Source of the DNA: Papio anubis
Lineage: Eukaryota > Chordata > Mammalia > Primates > Cercopithecidae
Direction: 5' to 3'
Assembly (NCBI RefSeq): GCF_008728515.1
Contig: NC_044981.1
Location: 7,882,895-7,946,894 of the forward strand
DNA: 64,000 bases
The notes below the pieces were generated by a model, which saw only the letters and a list, made by a program, of their open reading frames with translations, made no database searches and was not told where the DNA came from. Below are positions 34,490 to 45,868 of the stretch, piece by piece (position 1 is the first letter of the stretch; each line of letters starts with the position of its first letter). The translations under genes and the position numbers were made by a program.

Positions 34490-34765
34490 TGATCAATTCT
34501 GACTAACAAAGAGTACATTTATTCCATTGTCCTTCCTACTTCTCTTCATTCAAATAATCATATAGGCACTTAAAGCTGGAAAGATGTAGCACCTTTCTTT
34601 AAACATCCAATCAGAATGCCAGTAGAAGCTTCTTTCTTCTGATACAAGAGTGCCACTGAATATATTGCTAAGCTTGAAGCAGAGGCTAAATGGTTTGGTG
34701 GGAATATTTTTCAGGAGAGAGGTGAACATATTCACATTAGTTTGTGATTGTTGTGGTTCAAGTTC
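34490..34765 (-). other. BLOC1S5: BLOC1S5 3' UTR (proximal part, inferred end)
   Basis: Sequence directly following the BLOC1S5 stop codon on the minus strand. The first canonical AATAAA on that strand is at 34523-34518, about 245 bases past the stop, so cleavage near 34490-34505 is plausible. Real transcripts may run further; the end is an inference. Confidence 0.5.
34518..34523 (-). promoter_or_regulatory. Candidate BLOC1S5 polyadenylation signal
   Basis: Plus-strand TTTATT gives AATAAA on the coding strand at suitable distance after the stop. Not distinguished from a chance hexamer. Confidence 0.4.
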
Positions 34766-34945
34766 TTAAAAAGTTGAAAATTTCGCTAGGTCCTTCTCCA
34801 TCTCAGCATATTGTTCTTTAAGCCTCCCCATGGCTTTTCTGTGCTCTTCATCCACTTCAGCCCTTTTGTTGGGTTGCTCCTTCATGAAGTCGTCCCACTG
34901 GAGCGTATGCTGTTTCTCACTAGCTACTAAGTGGTCACTATGAAT
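34766..34945 (-). CDS. BLOC1S5: BLOC1S5 (MUTED) terminal coding exon
   Basis: BLOC1S5 encodes a small coiled-coil subunit of BLOC-1, the cytosolic complex that sorts cargo from endosomes to melanosomes, platelet dense granules and other lysosome-related organelles. This exon encodes the last 59 residues, from IHSDHLVASEK through the acidic/basic helical stretch AEVDEEHRKAM to the C-terminus KDLAKFSTF, then TAA. The minus-strand acceptor is a pyrimidine-rich aatttcttttctcag ending at 34946, and the exon starts in phase 0, matching the donor of the exon at 45869. Compared with the human protein as I recall it, three residues differ (Thr for Met and Asp for Asn around QWDDF, Gly for Glu in AMGRLK), consistent with a non-human primate. 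The gene reads right to left; the start lies outside the window. Confidence 0.95.
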   Translation of the reverse strand: MHSDHLVASEKQHTLQWDDFMKEQPNKRAEVDEEHRKAMGRLKEQYAEMEKDLAKFSTF

Positions 34946-35159
34946 CTGAGAAAAGAAATTAGAAAGTCACATGACATTTTCCAGACAATAATTTCATAAC
35001 ATTATCTCTTGATATTTGGTTACCGTAACAATCGGCTGGGAAGTCACAAGGAAAAAGTTGTGTTATAATATCCAAAAAAAGATGACACACTAGAGACATC
35101 TAAGGCTTCTCTCATTAAAATTAAACATGGATATTCTCATTTCCTAAATTTTAAAAGCA

Positions 35160-35460
35160 GGCTGGGCACAGTGGCTCACGCCTGTAATCCCAGCATTCTA
35201 GGAGGCCAAGGCGGGTGGATCACCTGAGGTAAGGAGTTTGAGACCAGCCTAGCCAACATGGCAAAACTCCGTCTCTACTAAAAATACAGAAATTAGCTGG
35301 GTGTGGTGGCACATGGCTGTAGTCCCAGCTACCTGGGAGGCTGAGGCATAAGAATCGCTTGAACCCAGAAGGCAGAGGTTGCAGTGAGCTGAGATGGCAC
35401 CACTGCACTCTAGCCTGGGTGACAGAGTGACACTCCGTCTCAAAAAAAAAAAAAAAAAAA
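35160..35460 (+). mobile_element. Alu, sense
   Basis: Full sense Alu, antisense to BLOC1S5, with an A19 tail running into T8 at 35461. It lies about 215 bp inside the intron from the terminal exon. Confidence 0.93.
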
Positions 35461-35707
35461 ATTTTTTTTAAAGCATATAGTATAAAACGATAAAATCAAA
35501 CACAATCCAAGTATTTTTTCATATTTCTATTTCTCCTCAAATACCATTTCACTGCAGATATTTTAAAACCGATTTTTAAAAATACATGCTAAAAGAATCA
35601 TTGCTATAAGAAGTCAAAATGTCTGTCTTACATAAAATATTTTTAAGTGCATTAAAAAGAATCATAAATTATTAGTCACTAGAGGAGAACTCGAGAAATC
35701 TCTTCTG

Positions 35708-36006
35708 GGCTGGGCACAGTGGCTCGCGCCTGTAATCCCAGCACTTTGGGAAGCTGAGGCGGGCAGATCACCTGAGGTCAGGAGTTCAAGACCAGCCTGG
35801 CCAACATGGCAGAACCCTGTCTCTACTAAAAATATAAAAATTAGCCGGTGTGGTGGCGTGCACCTGTGATCCCAGCTACTCGGGAAACTGAGGCAGGAGA
35901 ACTGCTTAAACCCAGGAGACAGAGGTTGCAGTGAGATGAGATCACGCCATTACACTCCAGCCTAGGTGACAAAGTGAGACTCCTTCTCAAAAAAAAAAAG
36001 AAAGAA
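35708..36006 (+). mobile_element. Alu, sense, 15-bp TSD
   Basis: Full sense Alu with an AAAG tail, flanked by agaaatctcttctgg at 35694-35708 and agaaatctcctctgg at 36007-36021. Confidence 0.93.
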
Positions 36007-36400
36007 AGAAATCTCCTCTGGGTCAGTTCTAGTCCTTAAAGCAAATCAACATCTCAAACATCTGCGTCAAATGTCTCAGTTCTTGAGATGTTCCTTAATA
36101 CTGCTATATAAGGATGAAAGGTTTTTTGTTTTTCTTTCTAGCACCACAGTAATACAGATAAAATGCTGTATAAATAAAAAAGGTATAAATTTAGTTTTCT
36201 CCCTCCTTCCAAAGTATAATTTCAATTATTAACTTTGAATACGTACAACAAAAATCTAAATAGAGAGTATGAAAAAATAACTTTACATCCCTATTTCAAC
36301 TATTCTACATGTATGTCATTAGCAGTTAAGTTTTGATACAGATTAGGTTCTATTAAACAAACAAAAACTGGGATATGCAAACTATAAAAACATACAAGGT

Positions 36401-36520
36401 CGAATTGCTTGAACCCGGGAGGCGGAGGTTGCAGTGAGCCAAGACTGCACCATTGCACTCCAGCCTGGGTGACAGAGCGAGACTGTCTCAAAAACAAAAA
36501 CAAAACACCCCCCCCCCCCC
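36401..36520 (+). mobile_element. Alu right-arm fragment with C13 run
   Basis: Only the last third of an Alu (aattgcttgaacccgggagg to gagactgtctc), an AAAAAC tail, then a pure C run at 36508-36520. It is truncated at the 5' side. Confidence 0.88.
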
Positions 36521-36779
36521 AATAAAGCACCCAAAGTCACTGTTAATTCTGGCATATTAATTCCAGCACTTGAATGAAAAAGGGACACGCAGCGTACTCA
36601 GATGCTGGTTAACTCAGATGTCAGCCACTAGAAAAACAGCTACTAGGAAAAAGAAACCATCTTCAGGCTGTTCATCATGTTCTTGCTGTTCTATTTTCTC
36701 TCTCATTCGGGTCAGGACGACAAACAGGATGAAGGGCTGAATAAACCAATGTGCTCTAAGTACCCATAAAATGCAAATT

Positions 36780-36980
36780 TCTGCTAGTTGTTTTGCATAG
36801 CTACTTCTAAAAGCCTCTCCTTTAAGATGACATTATTCTCATTTTACAGACAAAGAAATTAAGGCTTAAGGACACTTTATCCTACATGGTCACTCACCTA
36901 ATAGCTTGGTTGTAGATTCAAATTTAGTTCTCTCTGATACCCAAACCTATGCCTTTTCTATCACAGAGTACAAATCAGAT
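36780..36980 (-). mobile_element. MIR, antisense
   Basis: Reversed MIR core: 'tctcattttacagacaaagaaattaaggctta', then 'cacctaatagcttggttgtagattcaaatttag'. Confidence 0.75.
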
Positions 36981-37666
36981 CTTTCTAGAGGAAGTTTTAC
37001 ATAGGTAGCTAAAAATCTCTTTCACAAGACAAACGCTCTTGTGAGAGCCTTTTTGCTAGGCTGATCTGAAGCTCCCCAGCACCAAGACTGTTCAACTTCA
37101 GACTCACGTCAACTTCTTTCCAATTGAAAATTCTTGGTCAAACATTCCTCTAAAATGTTTGACTGTTCCTTTACAGTCAAACATTGCTCTAAAATATGTC
37201 CCACAGACACTTGGGATCTGAACAGATATTACAGTGGTAGGGACAGAGGATTAGGGAGGGGTTTACTCATCCAATAAATTTGTTAAACAGGTTAAACAAA
37301 ATGCAAAGAATTATTTTAACTTTTCAGCCTTATAGATTATAACTCTCCAAAAGATGCATGAAGAGTTTATTGAACTATTCTGATGGAACTTTAGAAATAA
37401 CTGTTACAGTCTAAGAGAAAAGCCACAGTCACACTAGAAAAAGAAAAAATGCAGATAAACTTCATCAAAATGATATTTAGCTTTAGTTGTGTTTTAATAA
37501 ACACAGAGAATATTAAACATGCATACTCAGATGTTATTTAATTTGTTCATTTCTTTGTAAATGAAAAGTCATCATTGGCTCAGCTGACCCTGCGATGTGG
37601 ACCACAAGGCAAGAGCCCGTGTTCCCCTTCCCAACCAGAATGCATTTTATCCAGTACAGCCCAATA

Positions 37667-37890
37667 AAGAAAAATGTAGCTTTGGCAGGCATATAAACCT
37701 CGCTTCAAATTCTGGTCTACCTGTCACTAGTTGCATGATGCTGAGCAACTTAGTTTCTTTAACTTTAAAATGAGGAAAATAAATACTCCGCATCCATAAA
37801 TAATACTTATAAAGACTAGAGGTAGAACATGTCAAGTTCCTAGCTCAGTGCCTGAGGAACTTAATAAAAGGTAAATATTATACAAATCAC
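37667..37890 (+). mobile_element. MIR, sense
   Basis: Sense MIR: 'gcttcaaattctggtct', 'gctgagcaacttagtttctttaactttaaaatgagg', 'tagctcagtgcctgaggaac'. Confidence 0.8.
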
Positions 37891-38346
37891 AAGCGAAGCA
37901 TCTAGAAGGCAGATCACTCTACTTTTATCCCCCTGCCATTTCAGTTTTTGTTCTTTAATTTTAATAATTTTAGCAACATATTGTAATAATTCAAACAATA
38001 TAGACAACTCAAGAGCAACAGACTTTCCCCTCCATTCTTATATTCAATTTAATCCTCGATGCAGCCATTATTAACCATTTGGCTACAAGAACAGCCTTTA
38101 AGATACTGCAATATATTAGTGAATAAGATACTGCCAAAGATCAGTATTTCTATTGTGTAGTTTCAGAATATTATGAATAAAGATAAACATATTCAAGTAG
38201 CCTGTTCATATCAGGCATATCGCTTATTGGCCTTGTAGGCTGAGTGAAAATAAGCTAAAAGATGACAATCGCCAAATCCAAATAAAAATCTAGTTTTGCT
38301 TCCTCATCAAGAAGTTCTTACAGTCACTCCATGCTATCGTTTCCTA

Positions 38347-38610
38347 GTTGCCCAGGCTGGAGGGCAGTGGCACAATCTTAGCTCACTGCAACCTCTGCCT
38401 CCCGGGTTCAAGCGATTCTCCTGCCTCAGCCTCCCAAATATCTGGGATTACAGGCGCCCACCACCACACCAGGCTAATTTTTGTATTTTTAGTAGAGACA
38501 AGGTTTCACCACGTTGGCCAGGCTGGTCTGGAACTCCTGACCTCAGGTGATCCACCCACCTCTGCCTCCCAAAGTGCTGGGATTACAGGCATGAGCCACC
38601 GTGTCCGGCC
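38347..38610 (-). mobile_element. Alu, antisense, missing its A-tail end
   Basis: Starts directly at tgcccaggctggagggcag without the T run and gagacggagtc segment. The rest is complete to gtgtccggcc. The tail end was lost, probably by deletion after insertion. Confidence 0.9.
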
Positions 38611-39194
38611 CATTCTTACATTTTTTACAACAATTAGTAAAGAAAAAAGGGGAGGGGGTCGCCTATACATTCATGTATTGACAATACTGCGGTCTTTACA
38701 TACAAATAAAACCCAGCTACCTGGAAATAACATTTATCTGAAACTTAGTTGAGAACGTGGTAAGACCTTTAAGTCATCCAAAAGAAAAAGGTACTACAAA
38801 GTCCATTTACAAATATTGCAGGGCTCATGAAAAGCTCTTCTGATTCTGAGCCTATTTGACCTACATTATACACAATTCTAACCAGCTTAGTTAACTGGTT
38901 TCTAAGACAACACCCTATTAAAAAATCACAAGTTAGAAAATGAAAAGGCTGATAAACGAGGGAAGAATAACAGGCATCAGCCTTATAGCAAAAGAGGAGG
39001 CAGATAAAAAACTTAAAACACACAGTATCTGAGGGCGGCTGCTACAGAAACAGCACAGTATCTTTCTCCTTCCCTAATGACATCACCATATTCACCATTA
39101 TATAAAGTCGGATATGCTCAATAATGCCTGATTCCTACAAAATTATTCTGTAACATTTAATAAATTTTTTAAAAAACATAAAAGTATAGAATAT

Positions 39195-39835
39195 CTTTTT
39201 TAAGATTTCCATCCAAAGTCATCAAAGTTCATGGTGACAGATGACAAGAAGACCCATCGAGACATGGAGACCTACAACATCTCCATTAAGGAGATGCCCC
39301 TCAATGTTGCTGACCTTGTCTGAGAGGCTGTCCTGCTACCTGGCCCCAGCTAGGGGCAGAGGAGCAGCAGGCATGTGAGGATGGCATGGACATCTTGTCA
39401 CTTTTTTCTCTGTACAAATACCACTTCCTGAGGCAAAAGAAGTTAACTGTGAACACGTCAGACACCCTTTTCTTTGGGGTAGGCTCTTGCCCTAGGGGCC
39501 ATTTCTTCTCCCCAAAAACACTAATTCATTTCCCTAAGCTAGTTACCTCCAGATTCCAGAGGCTCTCCCCACCCCAGCTGAGTTTCTCTGGATATCATTC
39601 AAGGGACTATGTCACTGAACTTCATTTGCTGGAACAAATCTGGAGGGAGAGCTCATAAAACTCCTGAGTGAGGCTGCCCAGGGGATTGTCCCCATGTAGG
39701 GGAAGCAGAGGAGAGAAAATGGTAGCCATTTTTACATTGACATTGTTTTGTATAGTGTTTATTGATTCAAGAAACATAAAATTCTGAATAAAATGACGTG
39801 GAAACTGCTCCTTAAAAATAAAATAAAGAAATCAG
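39195..39835 (+). pseudogene. Processed pseudogene of an unidentified mRNA (3' end)
   Basis: A block unlike its AT-rich surroundings ends in an mRNA-like 3' terminus: gaataaaatgacgtggaaac, with AATAAA at about 39786-39791 and A-rich sequence (aaaataaaataaag) within 30 bases. The left part has an open frame ending in KEMPLNVADLV before TGA at about 39318, which may be the C-terminus of the source protein; the rest would be 3' UTR. I do not recognise the source gene. It is 5'-truncated, intronless and on the strand opposite BLOC1S5. No target-site duplication was found by eye. Confidence 0.6.
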
Positions 39836-39904
39836 AAAAACAACAAAAAAAGTGGTTAAAGTTATAAGAACGTTGTGCTTAAAGAATATAAAAACCTTGG
39901 TTTT

Positions 39905-40350
39905 TTCATAGAATTACCATACAAAGCAGCAATTCCACTATTGGGCATATTTCCAAAAAAATTAAAAGTAGGAACTTGAACAGCTATTTGTACACCCACA
40001 TTTACAGCAATGTTATGCATAATAGCTAAAGGTGGGAGAACCTAAATGTCCACAGACAAATGAACAGATAAACAGAATGTAGTCTACACATACAATGGAA
40101 TATTATTCAGCCTTAAAAAAGAAGGAAATTCTGACACATGCTACAGCATGGACGAATCTCGACGACATTACACTAAAGAAATAGGCCAGTCACAAAAGAG
40201 ACAAACGTTATATGAGTCTACTTACACGATGAACCTAGAGCAGTCAAATTCATAGAGCTAGAAAGTAAAATGGTGGTTTCCAGGGGTGGAGAGAAAGGGG
40301 AATGAGGAGTTACTGCTTACTGGGTACAGAGTTTCAGTTTTGAATATGAA
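39905..40350 (+). mobile_element. Old L1M 3' end, sense, left part
   Basis: L1 ORF2 terminus and 3' UTR of L1MB/L1MC type: 'ccacaatggaatattattcagcc'-like at 40090-40115, then 'gaaagtaaaatggtggtttccaggggtgg'. It is split by an Alu and resumes at 40690. Confidence 0.85.
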
Positions 40351-40361
40351 AGAGTCCTGTG

Positions 40362-40688
40362 GGCTGGGTGTGGTGGCTCACGCCTGTAATCCCAGCACTT
40401 TGGGAAGCTGAGGTGGGTGGATCACCTGAGGTTAGGAGTTCAAGACCAGCCTGGCCAACATGGCAAAGCCCCGTCTCTACTGAAAATACAAAAATTAGCT
40501 GGGCATGCTGGGCATGATGGCAGGCGCCTGTTGTCGCAGTTACTCGGTAGGCTGAGGTGGGAGAATTGCTTGAACCTGGGAGGTGGAAGTTGCAGTGAGC
40601 CGAGATCACGCCCCTGCACTCCACCCTGGGTGACAAAAGCAAAACTCCATGTCAAAAAATTAGTAATAAATAAATTTAGAAAAAAAAG
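40362..40688 (+). mobile_element. Alu, sense, inside the L1M
   Basis: Full Alu with a duplicated gggcatgctgggcatga patch in the middle and a tail of AATAAATAAATTTAGA(A)n. Flanked by imperfect agtcctgtgg/ggttctgtgg. Confidence 0.9.
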
Positions 40689-40689
40689 G

Positions 40690-40820
40690 TTCTGTGGATG
40701 GATGGTGGTGATGGTTGAACAACAATGTGAATATAGATAATGCCACTGAAATGTACATTTTAAAATGGTTATGAAGGTAAATGTTATGTTATATGAATTC
40801 TGCCACAATAAAAAAAAAAG
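40690..40820 (+). mobile_element. Old L1M 3' end, sense, right part
   Basis: Ends with the typical 'gccactgaaatgtacattttaaaatggtt' and 'gaattctgccacaataaaaaa' termini. Confidence 0.85.
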
Positions 40821-41174
40821 TACATCAAGTTTCAGTGGGCTCTTCTTAAATGGAATCAACTGCACTCTTCAAGATAAACTTAGAAAATGCCAACTTTAAA
40901 AGAAAATGAAGAGAATTTATTAATAATCTATAACTACACACCAAAAGCAATTAACTATAATGGTGCTATCTCTTTCTACTTAGTAAAATATATACATAAG
41001 TTACAACAGAGAAAGAAATAATAATAAACTGGCATGCATGCAGGCACTCACCGCCCTCCACCAATTACAGATAATTTGAAATAGAAACCAATCCTGAAGA
41101 CAGGTGTCTAGAACCAGGTATATAAAAGAAGTCTGGATTACGAAACAGAAACACACTTCTGCAGAGATTCGTCT

Positions 41175-41392
41175 AAGTCAGTGATTTTCAATGGGGGGCA
41201 GGGGAGGGCATTTTACACCCCTCTCCCCCAGGAGATTGTTGGTTATCATAACACAGGTTGTGGGAAGGTGCTACTGGCATCTAGTCGATAGAGGTCAAGG
41301 ATGCTGCTAAACATCCTGCAATGCACAGGATAGCACCCACAATAAGGAATTACCAGGTCCAAATAGTGCTGAGGTTGAGAAACCCTGGTCTA
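41175..41392 (-). mobile_element. MER5A-type hAT DNA transposon remnant
   Basis: Non-autonomous hAT-Charlie element: 'gtgctactggcatctagtcgatagaggtcaaggatgctgctaaacatcctgcaatgcacagga', with terminal inverted-repeat remnants cagtgattttcaa and ttgagaaaccctg. Orientation follows the consensus as I remember it. Confidence 0.85.
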
Positions 41393-42085
41393 CGGGAAAA
41401 CTCTGAATAATCCAACTAAGGTCTAAAAGGTCTTTTAGAGCATCTGCCAGTAATGTACATGCCATTAATGTTATATATGCCTTACAGAGACACAGGAAAA
41501 ACCACTTCCTTTGGTGAGGAGTGTCAGTATAACAACTGCCAAAAACGATTTTACATAGAACAGTATGTACTGATACGTTACTCTATTTTCAAACTCTATT
41601 AAAAACAATGTATAAGCCATTTGAACTTGCTGCTCTCATGAAAGTAATCATAAAGAAGGATAACTGCATCTAATAAATATTTGTGGACAAGGTGAATCAA
41701 AAGCATTCACATTTACTTCATAATTACTTCCAGTCTGGTTGAACAGGGCTTCAAAAATTGACACCTGTGCATGAACCTAAATTTAAATTATTGACAGATA
41801 TTATTAACCATCTCATCTCCACCGGTGGCATATTTTTAAGAGCCAGTGAATTTTATAAGCCAATAATATTTTCCTTTCACTATTCTTATTGCTAGTGCCC
41901 AAAATGCAACTTTGTACTAGTGGTAGTTTTGAAGACATGTCAAATAACTAGGGAATGTGCATTTATTGTTCTTCTGAATGTCCTTTTAGATATCAATTGT
42001 GGGAAATATGATTTGTATGAATGACGTTTATCAGTTTACTTCCTACAGAAATCCACAAATTGTCTTGACATAAAAGAATTAATGA

Positions 42086-42290
42086 TTTCAAGATCAGCCT
42101 GACCAAGATGGTGAAACCTCGTCTCTACTAAAAATACAAAAATTAGCCACAAGTGGTGGTGTACGCCCGTAATCCCAGCTACTTGGGAGGCTGAGGCAGG
42201 AGAATCGCTTGAACCCAGGAGGCAGAGGTTGCAGTGAGCTGAGATGGCGCCACTGCACTCCAGCCTGGGTAACAGAGTGAGACTCCATCT

Positions 42291-42319
<29 letters not shown>
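42086..42319 (+). mobile_element. 5'-truncated Alu with perfect TSD
   Basis: Begins inside the left arm (ttcaagatcagcctgacc) and ends in about 30 A. It is flanked by aaaagaattaatga at 42072-42085 and 42320-42333, so truncation happened during insertion. Confidence 0.93.
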
Positions 42320-42325
<6 letters not shown>

Positions 42326-42941
42326 ATTAATGAGTAATGGCAGGAGTCTATTTGATTTCATTACTACTCCCATCTTTGTTCTGAGAACCTTTCAAATATA
42401 TAAAATGTATGCAATAGTATAACCAAGGGCAACAATTAACATTAGGTTGAAAATGCAGCTAGAGGTCAGGTCTTTTGCTTTGTTTACATTGGCTAGATGA
42501 GAAATTAAACTTTACCTTTATGACATATGTGTGTGTGCACACACATGTGTATGTGTGGGGTTTGAAACCTCTGCCATGTCACAGTTTCAGAAGAAGCTAC
42601 ATATGGCAGTAAAACAAAAAAGTAAAAGAAAAAGAAAAAAGAAATAAAGACACGACTGAAAGTTTATTGCTCTAATAAAAATGTAAAGAATTTTTACTTT
42701 TTTCTGAGCAAAGAAGTACATCTGTTTATGACTTTAAGCTGGTTAATTTATTAAATTATCTTCAGGAAAGAAAATCAGGGTAACAAATCTAAGTCTGCTT
42801 ACAAACTAAGTCTCACAGACTTACCAACTTCTGGTGAAACAAAGTTTCAGTATATTTTAAAATACTAATTTTTAATATATATTCTATAAAAATTAGTTTT
42901 AAAATACCCCTAGACATAATATCTATAAGAAATGTCCTTCA

Positions 42942-43250
42942 GGCTGGGCACAGTGGCTCATGTCTGTAATTCCAGCACTTTGGGAGACTGAGGCGGGTAG
43001 ATCATCCGAGGTCAGGAGTTCGAGACCAGCCTGGCCAACATGGCGAAACCCTGTCTCTACTAAAAATACAAAAATTAGCTAGGATTACAGGTGTAATCCC
43101 AGCTACTTGGGAAGCTGAGGCAGGAGAACAGTTTAAACCTGGGAGGCGGAGATTGCAGTGAGCCATTGCACCACTGCCCTCCAGCCTGGGCGGCGACGGA
43201 GTGAGACTTCGTCTCAAAGAAAAGAGAAAAAAAAAAGAAAAAGAAAAAAA
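42942..43250 (+). mobile_element. Alu, sense
   Basis: Full sense Alu with a deletion in the middle (ttagctaggattacaggtgtaatccc) and a long A/G-mixed tail. Confidence 0.9.
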
Positions 43251-43285
43251 GAAGTGTATTTCATATTAAATATTAAAATATTCTT

Positions 43286-43582
43286 TTTTTTTTTTTTGAG
43301 ATGGAGTTTCACTCTTGTTGTCCAGACTGGAATGCAATGGTGCAAACTTGGCTCACCGCAACCTCCGCCTCCCGGGTTCAAGTGATTCTCCTGCCTCAGC
43401 CTCCCCAGTAGCTGGGATTAAACGAGGCATGCACCACCACGTCCAGCTAATTATATATTTTTTAGGAGACACGGGGTTTTTCCACGTTGGTCAGGCTGGT
43501 CTCAAACTCCCGACCTCAAGTGATCCGCTCGCCTCAGCCTCCCAAAGTGCTGGGATTACAAGTGTGAGCCACCACGCTCGGC
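43286..43582 (-). mobile_element. Alu, antisense, 13-bp TSD
   Basis: Antisense Alu flanked by perfect ttaaaatattctt at 43273-43285 and 43583-43595. With the sense Alu ending at 43250 it forms a closely spaced tail-to-tail inverted pair. Confidence 0.94.
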
Positions 43583-43829
43583 TTAAAATATTCTTATTTC
43601 TTGTGGCCAGTGCTTTTTAAACCATGGGATAGACAGCACTTTTTAATTTGCAAAATCATCAATGGGAAGGTTTCTCAAGTGCTTCTTCACAGACTCTAAC
43701 AGACTATGGCAGGGCTCTTATCCACACAGTGACTGCTCGCATCTTAAACAAATAGTGAGTTGGCAGGAAAAAAATGCTACTCTACATTTTGACAGTGAGA
43801 TACAATTTTCAAAGTCATTTCAAATAATT

Positions 43830-43990
43830 TTTATAATGCAATTTACCCTTCGATCTATCAGATAAGTAGAATAGATCATTATTTTGCAGACGAGGAGCTG
43901 GAAGCTCAAGGATTTGTCCAAGGGCTTATAGCTAGCTAGTAAAGGGAACCAATACCAGAAATAAAAGAAGCCAGGTATTCTTACCCAATC
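43830..43990 (-). mobile_element. MIR, antisense
   Basis: 'tattttgcagacgaggagctggaagctcaaggatttgtccaagggcttatagctagctagtaa' is a diverged reversed MIR core. Confidence 0.7.
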
Positions 43991-44419
43991 TGGTCATCTT
44001 CCTACTATACACAGGGCCAATACACCACATGTAGAAATAGTTCAAAGCGACAAGAGAAACTGTTCAAATTAAAATTTAATTTTCAGTTCCTTCTGCTCAA
44101 GAATGACAAAAATTGCCATTTTTCAGAACTATAACTGCTTTGACAATGTCTTAGAAAAACAGACCAATTAATGTGCTGGTGCACACTCACCTGAATCTAC
44201 TTAAATCATACAGCAACATGTCAGAGAGGTAACATGTAGCATGCGATACGTCTTCATTTTTATTTTGAGAGCCAAGAGAACCGCATGTGTTGAAATATAC
44301 AGCCAGTGTTCTATCAGATAGTTATTCGGCTTCTCAAAAAACGGAAAGTTTCTGATGTCCCCACAACAAATTGTTTAATACAGCATTTAAGATCATCCAC
44401 AATAATCTCTAGAAATGTC

Positions 44420-44765
44420 CATTTAGACAGTCTCCATACCAGGTCCACGAGACCATATTGACTTCTCACATCTTTCGCCTTCACTTACAATGTATTCCTT
44501 GCCCTACAATATCTCTCTTCTCATCTTCCAGTAACTGAATTCCTACCAATCAAGGTCAGGCTTGAATGCCATCGTCTTCCTAATAAATTATACTTTTGCC
44601 AAGATCCTAAAAAGTTATTAGTAATGATCACAGTTCTCACTTTATCCTCTATTATTACAGGGTTAGTGCTTTGGGACTCCAAGACTTTTAGCTCCTTAAG
44701 TGTAGGAACTGCCCTAAAATTAGCAAAATCCATCATCCCCAGTGGCACCTAGCACAGCAGAGGAA
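44420..44765 (+). mobile_element. L2 fragment, sense
   Basis: L2-like: 'ggcttgaatgccatcgtcttcc', 'gactccaagacttttagctccttaagtgtaggaactg', 'atcatccccagtggcacctagcacag'. Confidence 0.65.
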
Positions 44766-45868
44766 TTAAAAATGTATCTGCTGTCCAGTCTGTCATGGTC
44801 CACTTACGTACCCCAGCCCTGCCTGCCTTTCCAGCACTCCCTGCACGCTGTGCAAGCACCCCATCCTGACACAAACCTCCCTGACCACAGATCTGCCTGG
44901 CCACTGCATCCAGGAGCTCAGCCATGGCCCTGCTTCCCGAACGGCCTGCAGGGTCCCACTATCCTTGGGCAGCATTCCCATCTGTCTTAAATGTCAAGTC
45001 CTTTCAATAAAGTGTAAATTAGCAAATTGTTGACTTTTCAAACTTTATATCAACGTTTAGATTTAAGCAGAGGGTACAGAAACTGAAACTCTGAGAAGGC
45101 TCATTCCATTATATTTTTATACAGGGACAGATCTGAACTATTATTGTGGATTAACCACAACACATTCCAGATAAATGGAGACAGTAACATTTGTCGATAC
45201 ACACACACAAGCAAAAAGGTATTATTTTCAGAGTGACTTAGTCTTTTCAATGTTTTTTAATAAGTGTAAGATGTATCTTCATCAGTTTAGAGCAATGAGT
45301 AAGTTACAAAAACACTTGATGATAATTGCAAGTGAAAAACACCAAATTATCACAGGAACTTAAATTCTTGTGCTATTTTTCCACATCTGAATTTAGTTAA
45401 TATATAATTCAAATAAGCAAAGCACTGCCCAGCAAATGATTCAAATACTCCTATGGCTATTCATTAAATAACCTATCCACAGGCATGAATGCTTCCTTTT
45501 CCAGAAGAAATATACATAATATACTCAATACTTCAGGCTCAGAGGAAAGATTTATATCTCCAATCTGGTGGATATTTGTTGTTACATGTAAAAGTCCTAT
45601 TTTCTCTCTCCTCCAGGAGACAAATACCACTTTCAGGGAAAAGATGGAAATGTTGAAAAGGAAAAAAGAGAGTTCTGCAATTTCAATTTATAAAAATATT
45701 GATGGTATGACCACGTGACCATACCTTCTCAACACATCTTCAATGAATCAGCCATTTTAAAATATGTAAAAATCACTGCATTCAGAGAATTTTCTGATCA
45801 AAAGCAATTGCTAATAATGTAACAAACACCCAAGACTTATATGCCCCGTTATCTAAATGATCTTTTAC

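Larger units (their letters stand above)
34946..45868 (-). other. BLOC1S5: BLOC1S5 last intron
   Basis: A 10.9-kb intron bounded by a GT donor (complement of 45868-45867, GTAAAAGA) and an AG acceptor (34947-34946). It contains nine or so Alus, MIRs, an L1M 3' end, a MER5A, an L2 and one processed pseudogene, annotated separately. Unlisted stretches (36021-36400, 36981-37666, 37891-38346, 38611-39194, 40821-41174, 41393-42071, 42334-42941, 43596-43829, 43991-44419, 44766-45868) show nothing recognised. Confidence 0.9.

Noticed and set aside
38348..38752. 134-codon ORF with SPGSSDSPASASQ-like sequence
   Set aside because: This peptide is the standard translation of antisense Alu; the same applies to the ORFs at 9048-9455, 12098-12460, 40334-40642, 47183-47473 and similar.
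44742..44990. ORF and AATAAA near 45006 as a possible gene end
   Set aside because: The upstream part is L2-like, no poly(A) remnant follows the hexamer, and no splice sites or protein family features support a gene.
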